A stretch of DNA of 61,949 bases from Candidatus Omnitrophota bacterium (GCA_018819285.1 JAHJQM010000021.1:1-61949); one strand, 5' to 3'. Shown: positions 17,431 to 25,635, counted from the first letter of the stretch. The notes: generated from the sequence alone by a model not told the origin. Numbers and translations are program-made.

Positions 17431-17954
17431 TAAAAGATGACAGAGGATTTACATTACTCGAAATAATAATAGTTGTATTTTTATTTTCAGTAATCTCTGC
17501 AGCTATCTTTAGCGTTCTTGCAACAGGCAGAAATTCATTGAGCGCAGGAGAGTCACAGATAGGCGTGCAGCAGGCATGCCGCAATGGCTTAGATTCTATG
17601 ATAAAAGAACTTCGCCAAGCAGGTGTTTCCACAATAACAGACGTTCCTGCGAATGGAACGAATTATAGCTCTATCACGTTTCAGATCCCCACATCTATAG
17701 CTGCAACCGGGATTACATGGTCCAGCAATATTCAGTATGCTCTTGGCGGCCTAAACAATGCGCAGTTGCTAAGAATGCAGTCAGGAAGCCAAAGAGTTCT
17801 AGCAAATAATATTTCAGCATTAAGTTTTAATAGAAGCGCTACAAATCCAAATGTGGTAAATATCAGCGTTACTGCGCAAAAAAACACGTTTCCAGGATTT
17901 ACAGCTAGGCAATCTACAATAACCTTAGTTTCGCAGGTAAGGCTTAGGAATTGA
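17427..17954 (+). CDS. Type IV prepilin-like protein (PilW-like)
   Basis: 175 residues. The leader is MIKDDRG, followed by FTLLEII with Glu5 and a hydrophobic helix. The segment QQACRNGLDSMIKELRQAG after the helix is typical of PilW/PulJ minor pilins. The rest is Ser/Thr/Asn-rich beta structure. The ATG overlaps the previous stop (4 nt). It probably forms part of a minor-pilin priming complex with its two neighbours. Confidence 0.85.
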   Translation: MIKDDRGFTLLEIIIVVFLFSVISAAIFSVLATGRNSLSAGESQIGVQQACRNGLDSMIKELRQAGVSTITDVPANGTNYSSITFQIPTSIAATGITWSSNIQYALGGLNNAQLLRMQSGSQRVLANNISALSFNRSATNPNVVNISVTAQKNTFPGFTARQSTITLVSQVRLRN

Positions 17955-17955
17955 A

Positions 17956-18843
17956 ATGTTTAATTTAAAGAATAATAAAGGTTTTGTGCTGATCACAGCT
18001 TACATGGTAATAGCAGTATTGGTTATATTTGCCACTAGCTTTTCTAGCAGGACTATTGGAGAAAAAAGAGTCGCTGATAAAGAAAGAGATACTGTTCAGG
18101 CATTATGGCTTGCAGAAGCAGGTGTGGACAGGGCTATTGCAGAATTTCCCAATACCCCTTTATCAGGCACGGTTGGAAACGGGGCTTATTCTACGCAAAC
18201 TACTGAGTTAACATCTATCAGGTATCTTATAAATTCTACGGGCGGAGTTCCATCTACAGCAGTAAGCCCTAATAATGCCATCCGCAAGGTAAGCGCTATA
18301 ATTGAAAGACCATTAAACCTTGCAAGCCCAGGAGATATCACATCAGCTATTACTGCTAACGGAGACGTTACAGTAAAAGGAAGCGCAGAGGTGAACGGCG
18401 ATATAGACGATAACGAGGCGTTTGATTTTGAGGATATTTTTGGAGTTTCAAAGGATACAATGAGAAATGGCGCTACTCATTATTATACTGACCCAGTGAA
18501 TAATATAACTCCTGTGGATCATGTTACCTGGGTTGATATAAATTCTATAACAGAGATGAAGATAACAACGAGCGGCTGGTCAGGAAGCGGTATTTTAGTT
18601 GTAGACGGAGACCTTAATATAACAGGCGGTCATTTTTCAGGCATTATCTGGGTTATAGGCACATTGCGCGTGAGCGGCAATCCTATTATAGACGGAGCAA
18701 TATTTGTAGAAAGCGGAGCTGAATTCGAAACTACTCTTACAGGAAACCCTACTGTAAGCTTTGACTCTAACGCCATAAGCAGTGCATTTGTTTTTATACC
18801 ATCCGCATCTGCGCCTTACGTAATAAGCTGGAAGGAAGATTGA
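17956..18843 (+). CDS. PilX-like pilus assembly protein with beta-helical C-terminus
   Basis: 295 residues. The N-terminus (NNKGFVLITAYMVIAVLVIF) and the following ALWLAEAGVDRAI match the PilX/PulK-type N-terminal region, where the usual Glu5 is missing. Residues about 125-260 show short repeated beta strands (DGDLNITG, GTLRVSGNP, DGAIFVESG) like bactofilin or polysaccharide-decorating beta-helices. It starts 1 nt after the previous stop. It is the last of three minor pilin-like genes here. Confidence 0.75.
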   Translation: MFNLKNNKGFVLITAYMVIAVLVIFATSFSSRTIGEKRVADKERDTVQALWLAEAGVDRAIAEFPNTPLSGTVGNGAYSTQTTELTSIRYLINSTGGVPSTAVSPNNAIRKVSAIIERPLNLASPGDITSAITANGDVTVKGSAEVNGDIDDNEAFDFEDIFGVSKDTMRNGATHYYTDPVNNITPVDHVTWVDINSITEMKITTSGWSGSGILVVDGDLNITGGHFSGIIWVIGTLRVSGNPIIDGAIFVESGAEFETTLTGNPTVSFDSNAISSAFVFIPSASAPYVISWKED

Positions 18844-18859
18844 TTTCGGACAGGAGATT

Positions 18860-19903
18860 ATGCGAGTAGGAATGTATTATAGTAATAACGATGTGCGGGT
18901 TGAAGAAAAGCCAAAGCCAAAGATAGGGCAGGGCGAGCTTCTCGTAAAGGTAATGGCAAGCGGCATATGCGGCACAGATGCGGTAGAGTGGTACCGCAGG
19001 GATAGAGTGCCGCTTGTTTTAGGCCATGAGATAGCAGGGGAAATAGTAGAAATCGGTAAAGGCGTTAAAGGTTATAAAATGGGCGATAGAATTTCCGCGT
19101 CTCACCATGTGCCCTGCGGAGAATGCCACTGGTGCCTTAGCGGTCATCATAGCGCATGTGAAACACTCCGCAAGACAAGTTTTGATCCTGGAGGATTTTC
19201 GGAATTTTTAAGGATACCTGTTATAAACATTGAAAAGGCCGGAGTATATAAATTAGCGGATACGGTAACTTTTGAGGAGGCAACTTTTGTAGAACCTCTT
19301 GCTTGCGTAATACGTGGCCAGAGATTGTCATGGCAAAGGCCGGGCAAAGGGCAAACTGTTGTTGTAATAGGAAGCGGCATATCAGGTATTCTTCATGTAC
19401 AGTTGGCTAAGACTAAAGGGTTTAGTAAAATAATTGCTACTGATATAAATGATTACAGGCTCAAAGAGGCGCTTAGATTTGGGGCAGATCATGTTATTAA
19501 CGCAAAAGAAGATGTGCCTCAGAAGGTAAAGGAGCTTAATAACGGCCGCATGGCTGATTTTGTTATTCTATGTACTGGGGCAAAATCTGCAATTACACAG
19601 GCAATTAAATCTCTGGACAGAGGGGGCGTAGTTTTAATATTTGCTTCAGCAGAGGAGGGTTTTAATCTTTCGTTTCCGATGAATGATTTTTTCTGGAGGA
19701 GCGAAAGGTCAATAATATCCAGTTATGCGGCAAATCCCAAAGAACATTTAGAAGCGCTTGAACTTATAAGCAATAAAAAAATTAATGTAAAAGACATGAT
19801 TACGCATCGCTTAAGCCTGGAGGAGATTCAAAAGGGGTTTAAGCTGGTAGTTGAGGCAAAAGAATCGATAAAAGTAATAATAGAACCACAAAAGGGGGTT
19901 TAA
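18860..19903 (+). CDS. Zinc-dependent alcohol dehydrogenase (sorbitol/threonine dehydrogenase type)
   Basis: 347 residues, medium-chain dehydrogenase. Catalytic zinc ligands are seen in GICGTD and GHEIAGE. Four structural-zinc cysteines occur in PCGECHWC...HSAC. The Rossmann loop is VIGSGISG near residue 172. The substrate cannot be told from sequence. It is followed after 1 nt by an LsrF-like aldolase, suggesting a two-enzyme path on a keto-sugar or sugar phosphate. It begins 16 nt after the minor pilins but need not share their function. Confidence 0.88.
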   Translation: MRVGMYYSNNDVRVEEKPKPKIGQGELLVKVMASGICGTDAVEWYRRDRVPLVLGHEIAGEIVEIGKGVKGYKMGDRISASHHVPCGECHWCLSGHHSACETLRKTSFDPGGFSEFLRIPVINIEKAGVYKLADTVTFEEATFVEPLACVIRGQRLSWQRPGKGQTVVVIGSGISGILHVQLAKTKGFSKIIATDINDYRLKEALRFGADHVINAKEDVPQKVKELNNGRMADFVILCTGAKSAITQAIKSLDRGGVVLIFASAEEGFNLSFPMNDFFWRSERSIISSYAANPKEHLEALELISNKKINVKDMITHRLSLEEIQKGFKLVVEAKESIKVIIEPQKGV

Positions 19904-19904
19904 A

Positions 19905-20678
19905 ATGGATTGGGGTATGAAGAATAGGATTTCACAGATAATAAAACCTGAAACAGGAAGAACTGTAATGCTTGCAGTTGATCATGGTTATTTTTTAGGA
20001 CCTACGACAGGCCTTGAAGAGCCTCGTAAGATTATTGCTGAACTTTTGCCTCACGCTGACTCGCTTATGCTTACTAGAGGGATGTTGCGCACATCAGTGG
20101 ATCCGATAAATTCTGTTCCAATAGTGCTAAGAGTATCAGGCGGAAACAGCATCATAGGCGATGATCTTTCTAATGAAACAATAACTGTTTCAGTAAAAGA
20201 CGCTGTTAGACTTAATGTCTCGGCAGTGGCGCTTTCAATATATGTGGGCGGAAAATACGAACACCAGACCTTGAAAAACCTCGCTACGCTTATAAGTGAA
20301 TGCGAAGAATACGGGATTCCAGTTCTTGCTGTTACTGCTGTTGGCAAGGAAATGGTAAGAGATGCTAAATATCTAGGCCTTGCCTGCAGGATTGCAGCTG
20401 AGCTTGGGGCTCATATGGTAAAAACTTATTACTGTGAAGATTTTGAAAAGGTCGTAAAGAGCTGTCCTGTTCCTGTAGTAATTGCTGGCGGTAAGAAGAT
20501 CCCAGAGAAAGACGCCTTAGAGTTGGCTTATAATGCTATTAAAGATGGCGCAGTTGGCGTTGATATGGGTAGAAATATCTTCCAATCCAAAGACCCTGTG
20601 GCTATGATAAAGGCTGTCAGGAGCATTGTCCATGAAAATGTAAGCGCAAAAAAGGCCTTTGAAACCCTGAAAATATAG
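19905..20678 (+). CDS. lsrF: LsrF-like class I aldolase/thiolase
   Basis: 257 residues of the DeoC/FbaB class I aldolase group. Segments AVDHGYFLGPTTGLE, VKTYYCEDFE, VIAGGKK and GVDMGRNIFQS closely match LsrF, which breaks down the phosphorylated AI-2 signal (3-hydroxy-5-phosphonooxypentane-2,4-dione). The Schiff-base lysine is expected in the GGKK region. No lsrK, lsrG or lsr transporter gene is here, so AI-2 breakdown is not shown. The neighbouring dehydrogenase suggests another aldol substrate. An element of family L starts 24 nt after its stop. Confidence 0.8.
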   Translation: MDWGMKNRISQIIKPETGRTVMLAVDHGYFLGPTTGLEEPRKIIAELLPHADSLMLTRGMLRTSVDPINSVPIVLRVSGGNSIIGDDLSNETITVSVKDAVRLNVSAVALSIYVGGKYEHQTLKNLATLISECEEYGIPVLAVTAVGKEMVRDAKYLGLACRIAAELGAHMVKTYYCEDFEKVVKSCPVPVVIAGGKKIPEKDALELAYNAIKDGAVGVDMGRNIFQSKDPVAMIKAVRSIVHENVSAKKAFETLKI

Positions 20679-20702
20679 CCTAACTTTACAAATGGTGCCA
20701 GT

Positions 20703-21099
20703 GTAATACTTTCAATGATAGGTAACAGTTATTGCCTTTGCCAGCCCTGGCAGGCTTTGAGAAAAGCCTCGCCGATTCGAGCGGGCATGGTGCCCTGGCC
20801 AGGCTGGGGCCGTTCGGCACAGAGATGGTTTCGCCGTGCGCTACGGTTTACGGCTCGTTTTTTATACTGTAGGTAGTCTTGACAGTATAAAAAAACTTCG
20901 CCGTAATCCCTTGCGCACCTACATACAAAAAATAGCATATGCCGAAACCTCTCAAATGTGCCTCAGGCCCCAACCTGGCCAGGGCGAGCGAGAATCGGCG
21001 TGGAGCGAAGGACGCCATGCTGGGGCGTCCGAGCGTCTTTTCGAAAGCCTGCCAGGGCTGGCTATTATGCAATGTGTTACCTATCTATTCAAATAGTAC
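20703..21099. repeat. Large palindromic element L3
   Basis: A 397-bp non-coding element. The terminal inverted repeats (20703-20727 and 21075-21099) share ATAGGTAACA exactly. The inner arm 20793-20811 / 20966-20984 pairs at 18 of 19 positions but is a different sequence from the matching arm of L2. The conserved core 20817-20961 has the same apical stem as L2. It separates the lsrF-like gene from the ribosomal protein promoter. Short frames on both strands here are not protein genes. Confidence 0.85.
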
Positions 21100-21121
21100 A
21101 ACCAGCTGGCATTTTTTTTGC

Positions 21122-21149
21122 TTGACAATAATAGATTTTATGGTAAAAT
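21122..21149 (+). promoter_or_regulatory. Predicted promoter of rplM-rpsI
   Basis: Consensus TTGACA at 21122-21127, a 16-bp spacer and TAAAAT at 21144-21149. It lies 22 bp after element L3. A GGAG ribosome-binding site is at 21166-21169. Confidence 0.75.
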
Positions 21150-21176
21150 TTAAACTTCTATTAATTGGAGTAAGAT

Positions 21177-21602
21177 ATGGATACTAGCCTTATAACAAAA
21201 AAAGAAATAGACAGAAAGCATTATCTTATAGATGCCGAGAACCAGATCCTTGGCAGGCTTGCGGTAAAAGCGGCAATGTTTTTAAGCGGAAAACGCAAGG
21301 TAAGCTATACTTCTAATGTAGATAATGGAGATTTTGTAGTTGTTGTAAACGCAGCTAAGATAGCTGTGACAGGGGATAAGCTTAAGGCAAAGACATATAC
21401 GAGTTTTTCAGGTTATCCTGGAGGATTAAAGATAAAGACCCTGGAGCGGGTTTTAAAGACACGTCCTACAGAAGTTATAAGGCATGCTGTTAAAGGAATG
21501 CTTCCGAAAAATAAATTGGGTTCCAGGATGATTACAAGGTTAAAGATTTACGCAGGGTCTGAGCATCCGCATAGCGCTCAGAAACCAGAACAAGTTAAGT
21601 GA
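21177..21602 (+). CDS. rplM: Large ribosomal subunit protein uL13
   Basis: 141 residues, the normal length for bacterial L13. It has the family segments YLIDAENQILGRLA near the N-terminus, GDFVVVVNAAKIAVTG, and the basic HAVKGMLPKNKLG near residue 105. It is followed by rpsI after 7 nt, the conserved bacterial order. It has its own promoter just downstream of element L3. Confidence 0.98.
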   Translation: MDTSLITKKEIDRKHYLIDAENQILGRLAVKAAMFLSGKRKVSYTSNVDNGDFVVVVNAAKIAVTGDKLKAKTYTSFSGYPGGLKIKTLERVLKTRPTEVIRHAVKGMLPKNKLGSRMITRLKIYAGSEHPHSAQKPEQVK

Positions 21603-21609
21603 GGATTAG

Positions 21610-22005
21610 ATGACAACGCAGAATGTAATATGGGCTACAGGAAGGCGAAAGCGAGCAATTGCCCGCGTACGGTTAATAACAGGAAGCGGCGAGATAGAGG
21701 TCAATAAAAAGTCTCTTGAAGAGTACTTTGAAAGACCTACGCTTAAAATGATTGTTATGCAGCCCATACATGCTGCAAATATTGGGAATAAATTTAATAT
21801 AATTGCGACTGTTGAAGGCGGAGGGAAATCCGGTCAGGCAGGCGCATTGAGGCATGGAATTTCCAGGGCCATAGCGCTTACCAGCGAAGAGCTGAGAGTT
21901 TTATTGAGAAAGAAAGGCTTTCTTACAAGAGACTCGAGAAAAAGAGAAAGAAAGAAGTACGGCCAGAAAGGAGCTCGCAAGAGATTCCAGTGGACAAAGA
22001 GGTAA
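21610..22005 (+). CDS. rpsI: Small ribosomal subunit protein uS9
   Basis: 131 residues with the S9 signatures ATGRRKRAIARVRL at the N-terminus and GGGKSGQAGALRHGISRAI in the middle. The C-terminal tail KKYGQKGARKRFQWTKR reaches the decoding centre and ends in the expected Lys-Arg. It is cotranscribed with rplM. An F3 structured element and an intrinsic terminator follow. Confidence 0.98.
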   Translation: MTTQNVIWATGRRKRAIARVRLITGSGEIEVNKKSLEEYFERPTLKMIVMQPIHAANIGNKFNIIATVEGGGKSGQAGALRHGISRAIALTSEELRVLLRKKGFLTRDSRKRERKKYGQKGARKRFQWTKR

Positions 22006-22013
22006 CTTATAAG

Positions 22014-22176
22014 TCCGAACTTATCCTTGACATTTTGCGGGGGATTTGAACGCACTAGAAGCCAGTTGTTTTAATGTACTGCGCAAAATGTCAAGGATTA
22101 ATTCGCACAATCAAAGAAGCAATTCGGAGCAGATTCAGTTACGGCAACTAAAGTTGCCGTAACTGAAGTGCTCATT
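22014..22176. repeat. F3 composite structured element, copy A (before argC)
   Basis: A perfect 17-bp stem (22023-22039 / 22082-22098) encloses a 42-nt loop. The 76-nt core it forms recurs at 24557-24632 with only two loop changes. An outer helix pairs TCCGAA (22014-22019) with TTCGGA (22123-22128). A separate 13-bp perfect hairpin (22136-22148 / 22153-22165, loop TAAA) follows, then the constant AGTGCTCATTA. The outer helix and 3' hairpin differ in sequence from copy B but are paired in both. Confidence 0.85.
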
Positions 22177-22236
22177 AAACGCCTATCCAGTCATTTTCCG
22201 ACGAGAAATAAATTGACAGGGTAGGCGTTTTTGTTT
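22177..22236 (+). terminator. Intrinsic terminator of rplM-rpsI overlapping the argC promoter
   Basis: A 12-bp stem (22177-22188 / 22219-22230, one G-U pair) is followed by TTGTTT after the stem's own TTT run. The 30-nt loop holds the -35 box of the argC promoter, so the terminator and the promoter share DNA. Confidence 0.65.
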
Positions 22237-22241
22237 ATAAT
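22213..22241 (+). promoter_or_regulatory. Perfect-consensus promoter of the arginine/lysine gene run
   Basis: TTGACA at 22213-22218, a 17-bp spacer and TATAAT at 22236-22241. Both hexamers match the sigma70 consensus exactly. The start near 22248 gives a leader of about 20 nt with GGAGG before the argC ATG. Confidence 0.85.
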
Positions 22242-22268
22242 CTTAATATTCTATACACGGAGGATTGT

Positions 22269-23288
22269 ATGTTAAAAGTCGGCATAATGGGCGCAAGCGG
22301 TTTTGCAGGAGAAGAACTTATAAGGATATTGCTTGCTCATCCTGAAGTTAAAATTACAGCCTTGGCGGCAAAGATAGAAAGGATGCATGTATCTAAATTA
22401 TATCCCTGGTCAAAGGCTATGCTTGACATGGATTGTTTTGACATGAGAGCAGAGGATATAGGTAAAAAGACAGACGCTGTGTTTCTGGCGCTGCCTCACA
22501 AGGTTTCAATGGATTTTGCTCCCGTGCTTTTGAAACAAGGTAAGAAGGTAATAGATTTAAGTGCTGATTTCAGGATAAAGGATATTGCGGTATATGAAAA
22601 GTGGTATGAGATAAAACATGAATGCCCTGAATATTTAAAAAACTCAGTTTATGGGCTTCCTGAATTATATAGGAGAGATATCAAGGCTGCGGATTTAATA
22701 GCGAATCCAGGATGCTATCCTACAAGTATTATTTTAGGATGTGCACCTTTCTTAAAAAAGAAAATAGTGGATACGGATTATATTATCTGCGACTCCAAGT
22801 CAGGCGTGAGTGGGGCAGGAAGGTCCCCTGTCCAAGCTTTGATGTTTACAGAGATAGCTACCAATAGTTTCAGGCCTTATAAGGTCAATTTCCACAGGCA
22901 CATGCCTGAGATAGACCAGGAACTGAGCAATTTGGCAGGCGTGAAGATAGACGTAAATTTTACTCCGCACCTTGTTCCAATGGAAAGAGGGATTTTGAGC
23001 ACTATTTATCTGAAGCTTGCTAAAAAGATAAATACAAAAGAAGCGCTCGAGATTTACAAGGATTTTTATAAAGGCGAATATTTTGTAAGGGTTTTGGAAG
23101 ACGGGCAATTGCCTGACACGAAAAACGTAGTAAGGTCTAATTTCTGCGACATAGGCATAAAGGTTTTTCCTGAAAAGTCACTAGCTGTAGTCATGACTGC
23201 TATTGATAATCTCGTAAAAGGCGCGAGCGGACAAGCTGTGCAAAATATGAATATTATGTATGGATTTGAAGAGAAATTAGGGCTGTAA
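22269..23288 (+). CDS. argC: N-acetyl-gamma-glutamyl-phosphate reductase
   Basis: NADPH-dependent reduction of acetylglutamyl phosphate, third step of arginine synthesis; 339 residues. The N-terminal GASGFAGEELIRIL binds the nucleotide. Catalytic Cys lies in ANPGCYPTS near residue 149, and the substrate-binding FHRHMPEIDQE follows near 213. AGRSPVQALM and a late HLVPMERGIL are family signatures. It has an ideal ribosome-binding site and promoter. It is the first gene of argC-J-B-D-F-G-H. Confidence 0.97.
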   Translation: MLKVGIMGASGFAGEELIRILLAHPEVKITALAAKIERMHVSKLYPWSKAMLDMDCFDMRAEDIGKKTDAVFLALPHKVSMDFAPVLLKQGKKVIDLSADFRIKDIAVYEKWYEIKHECPEYLKNSVYGLPELYRRDIKAADLIANPGCYPTSIILGCAPFLKKKIVDTDYIICDSKSGVSGAGRSPVQALMFTEIATNSFRPYKVNFHRHMPEIDQELSNLAGVKIDVNFTPHLVPMERGILSTIYLKLAKKINTKEALEIYKDFYKGEYFVRVLEDGQLPDTKNVVRSNFCDIGIKVFPEKSLAVVMTAIDNLVKGASGQAVQNMNIMYGFEEKLGL

Positions 23289-23289
23289 T

Positions 23290-24492
23290 ATGAAGATTAT
23301 TAAAGGCGGGGTAACAGCGCCAAAGGGTTTTTTGGCAGGGTCAACAAGCTGCGGGATAAAAAAGAGCGGTAAAACTGATCTGACGCTACTATTTTCTACA
23401 ACGCCGTGCGTTGCAACAGGGACATTTACAACTAACAAGGTAAAATCAGGCTCTGTGTTTTTATCTAAAGAGCGTCTTAAGAAAGGCTTTGCTCAAGCAG
23501 TGATAGTGAACAGCGGTAATGCAAATTGTTGCGTTGGCAAAAAAGAAATCAAAGATGCTAAGGAAATAACTGATTTAATTGCTAAAGCGCTAAATTTAAA
23601 GAACGAATCTATCTTAATAGCTTCCACTGGTATTATTGGAAGACCTTTACCTGTCAATAAGATTAGGGATGGGATAAAAGGATTGATTCAGGATTTATCA
23701 AGGTCAAACGGCACGAGTTTCGCAAAAGCCATAATGACTACAGATACTGTTCACAAGGAAATAGCTGTTGAAATAAATATTAAAGGCAAAGTAGTCAAGG
23801 TTGCAGGCGCTGTTAAAGGCGCAGGCATGATATGCCCTAACATGGCAACTATGCTTGCGTTTTTTACAACAGACGCGGCAATAGAAACAAAAGCCTTGAA
23901 ACAGGCATTTAAAGAATCTGTTTATGATTCGTTTAATAAGATAACTATTGACGGAGATATGAGCACGAATGACTCTGCCATAATATTTGCCAATGGCCAG
24001 GCGGAAAATAGTATTATAAAAAATAACACAAAAGATTATGCTATTTTTCTTGATACTATTAAATTTGTGACAAAAGAACTTTCAAGGAAGATTATACTGG
24101 ATGGGGAAGGCGCCACAAGGTTTATAGAAATTATTGTAAAAGGCGCAAAGAGAGAAATGAGCGCGGAACTTGCAGCTAGGCGCATAGCTAATTCAAATCT
24201 TGTAAAGACTATGATAGCTGGAGGAGATCCAAATTGGGGGCGTATAGCTGCAGCCGTAGGTTCTAGCGGGATAGATATAAACCCATGGCGGATGGATATA
24301 TATTTTGGAAAAGTTTTAGTGATGAAAAACGGAGCTGGAACCAATGCGTCAAGGCCTTTGCTTCTGGATATATTCAGAAAAAAAGAAATAGAAGTTGTCG
24401 TTGATTTGAAAACCGGTAATAAGTCTAGTAGGGTTTGGACTTGCGATTTTACAGAAGAATATGTAAAAATAAACGCGGAGTACGAGACTTAA
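23290..24492 (+). CDS. argJ: Glutamate N-acetyltransferase ArgJ (ornithine acetyltransferase)
   Basis: Transfers acetyl from N-acetylornithine to glutamate, recycling the acetyl group; 400 residues. The self-cleavage site that creates the nucleophile is seen as MATML with Thr187. GAVKGAGMI precedes it, and GDPNWGR and the C-terminal TCDFTEEYVKINAEYET are typical. It starts 1 nt after argC. Whether it is also bifunctional with acetyl-CoA cannot be told; the ArgA-like gene at 9697 could supply the first acetyl group. Confidence 0.97.
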   Translation: MKIIKGGVTAPKGFLAGSTSCGIKKSGKTDLTLLFSTTPCVATGTFTTNKVKSGSVFLSKERLKKGFAQAVIVNSGNANCCVGKKEIKDAKEITDLIAKALNLKNESILIASTGIIGRPLPVNKIRDGIKGLIQDLSRSNGTSFAKAIMTTDTVHKEIAVEINIKGKVVKVAGAVKGAGMICPNMATMLAFFTTDAAIETKALKQAFKESVYDSFNKITIDGDMSTNDSAIIFANGQAENSIIKNNTKDYAIFLDTIKFVTKELSRKIILDGEGATRFIEIIVKGAKREMSAELAARRIANSNLVKTMIAGGDPNWGRIAAAVGSSGIDINPWRMDIYFGKVLVMKNGAGTNASRPLLLDIFRKKEIEVVVDLKTGNKSSRVWTCDFTEEYVKINAEYET

Positions 24493-24500
24493 GTGAGGAC

Positions 24501-24544
24501 ATAACTTACGGAGTTATTGACGAATAAAAGGCGACGTAAGTTAT
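24501..24544. repeat. Hairpin between argJ and F3 copy B
   Basis: A perfect 10-bp inverted repeat (ATAACTTACG at 24501-24510 with its complement at 24535-24544) and a 24-nt loop. It lies directly upstream of the F3 element and shares the CTTACG word with that element's variable hairpin. Confidence 0.7.
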
Positions 24545-24547
24545 ATG

Positions 24548-24712
24548 TATGAACTTATCCTTGACATTTTGCGGGGGATTTGAACGCACTAGAAGCCAGT
24601 TATTTTAATGTACTACGCAAAATGTCAAGGATTAATTCGCACAAACAAAGAAGTAACTCATAGGAGATGTACTTACGAAAATCAAAGATTTTCGTAAGTA
24701 CAGTGCTCATTA
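24548..24712. repeat. F3 composite structured element, copy B (leader of argB)
   Basis: It has the same 17-bp stem (24557-24573 / 24616-24632) and nearly the same 42-nt loop as copy A. The outer helix is TATGA (24548-24552) with TCATA (24658-24662). The 3' hairpin is a perfect 15-bp stem (24669-24683 / 24687-24701, loop AAA) of different sequence from copy A. The constant AGTGCTCATTA ends exactly at the argB ATG. An AGGAG (24662-24666) lies before the hairpin and would be about 13 nt from the ATG only if the hairpin is folded. Confidence 0.85.
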
Positions 24713-25573
24713 ATGGAAAAAGCGATAAAAAAAGCTGATGTGTTGATCGAGGCGCTGCCGTATATAAAATCTTACAGCGGCAAGATATTTGTCATTAAAT
24801 ATGGCGGGAGCGCTCTCATAAACCCTGAGATTAAAAAAGGCGTGCTCGAAGATATTGTTTTTATGAGTTATGTGGGTATAAGGCCTGTTATTATCCATGG
24901 CGGCGGACCTTTTATAAATGAAGAATTCAGAAGACTGGGTAAAAAGGTGGAATTTACAAAAGGTCTGAGGGTGACTACCAAAGATGACATCATTGTAGTC
25001 GACAAGGTCTTAAACCATGTGAATGAAGGCATAGTCAGCGACATTAAAAAATTAGGCGGCAGGGCGCTGAGCATGAATACGGTTAAGAAGAATGTGATGA
25101 GGGCAAAGCCTCATAAGGAATCTAGCACCCTTGGGTTTGTTGGGGAGATTGATGAAGTTAAGTCTGATGTAATAAGAAATGCCGTTAGGCCCAGGGCTAT
25201 ACCTGTTATATCTCCTGTGAGCGCAGGGAAAGACAACGAACTTTATAATATAAATGCAGATGATGCCAGTTCGGAGATTGCAATAGCTTTAAAGGCAGTA
25301 AAACTTGTTTTGTTGACTGATGTAAAAGGCATAATGAGGCATAAAGGGGATGAGAGCAGTCTTATTTCAACTCTAGCAATGAAAGATGCAGATACGCTTA
25401 TAGAAAGAAAGGTTATTCAGAGCGGCATGATTCCAAAGGTAAGGGCCTGCATGAATGCTTTACGTTTAGGCGTATCTAAAACGCATATTATAGACGGAAG
25501 AATACCTCATAGCCTGCTTCTTGAAATTTTTACAGACAAGGGTATCGGAACAGAGATAGTAAAGGACAAATAG
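24713..25573 (+). CDS. argB: Acetylglutamate kinase
   Basis: Phosphorylates N-acetylglutamate with ATP, the second arginine step; 286 residues. KYGGSAL near residue 29, the HGGGPFIN substrate loop near 62 and NINADDASSEIA near 180 are amino-acid-kinase signatures. An N-terminal extension (KKADVLIEALPYIKSYSG) is typical of arginine-inhibited hexameric enzymes, so feedback control is likely. The ATG follows the F3 element directly with no normally spaced ribosome-binding site, which suggests that its translation depends on RNA folding. Confidence 0.97.
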   Translation: MEKAIKKADVLIEALPYIKSYSGKIFVIKYGGSALINPEIKKGVLEDIVFMSYVGIRPVIIHGGGPFINEEFRRLGKKVEFTKGLRVTTKDDIIVVDKVLNHVNEGIVSDIKKLGGRALSMNTVKKNVMRAKPHKESSTLGFVGEIDEVKSDVIRNAVRPRAIPVISPVSAGKDNELYNINADDASSEIAIALKAVKLVLLTDVKGIMRHKGDESSLISTLAMKDADTLIERKVIQSGMIPKVRACMNALRLGVSKTHIIDGRIPHSLLLEIFTDKGIGTEIVKDK

Positions 25574-25579
25574 CTATGA

Positions 25580-25614
25580 TAAGTTGACACTTTGACATTG
25601 TCAGAGTGTCAACT
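25580..25614. repeat. F1 palindrome, copy 4
   Basis: A 35-nt hairpin between argB and argD, 6 nt after the argB stop. One stem position is T opposite G (a wobble in RNA). The ribosome-binding site GAGAGG follows at 25619. Confidence 0.9.
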
Positions 25615-25635
25615 TTGGGAGAGGTATAAGAAACG

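Noticed and set aside
20836-21187. Overlapping small frames on both strands inside element L3
   Set aside because: They consist of repeat arms, mirror each other across the palindrome, and the + strand one runs through the rplM promoter.
22040-22081. tRNA-like T-loop (reverse strand GTTCAAATC) in the F3 loop
   Set aside because: The bases either side cannot form a T stem, and no D or anticodon arm can be drawn. The match is limited to the loop.
22014-24712. Retron-type ncRNA explanation for F3
   Set aside because: The nested stems recall msr-msd, but no reverse transcriptase gene is near either copy.
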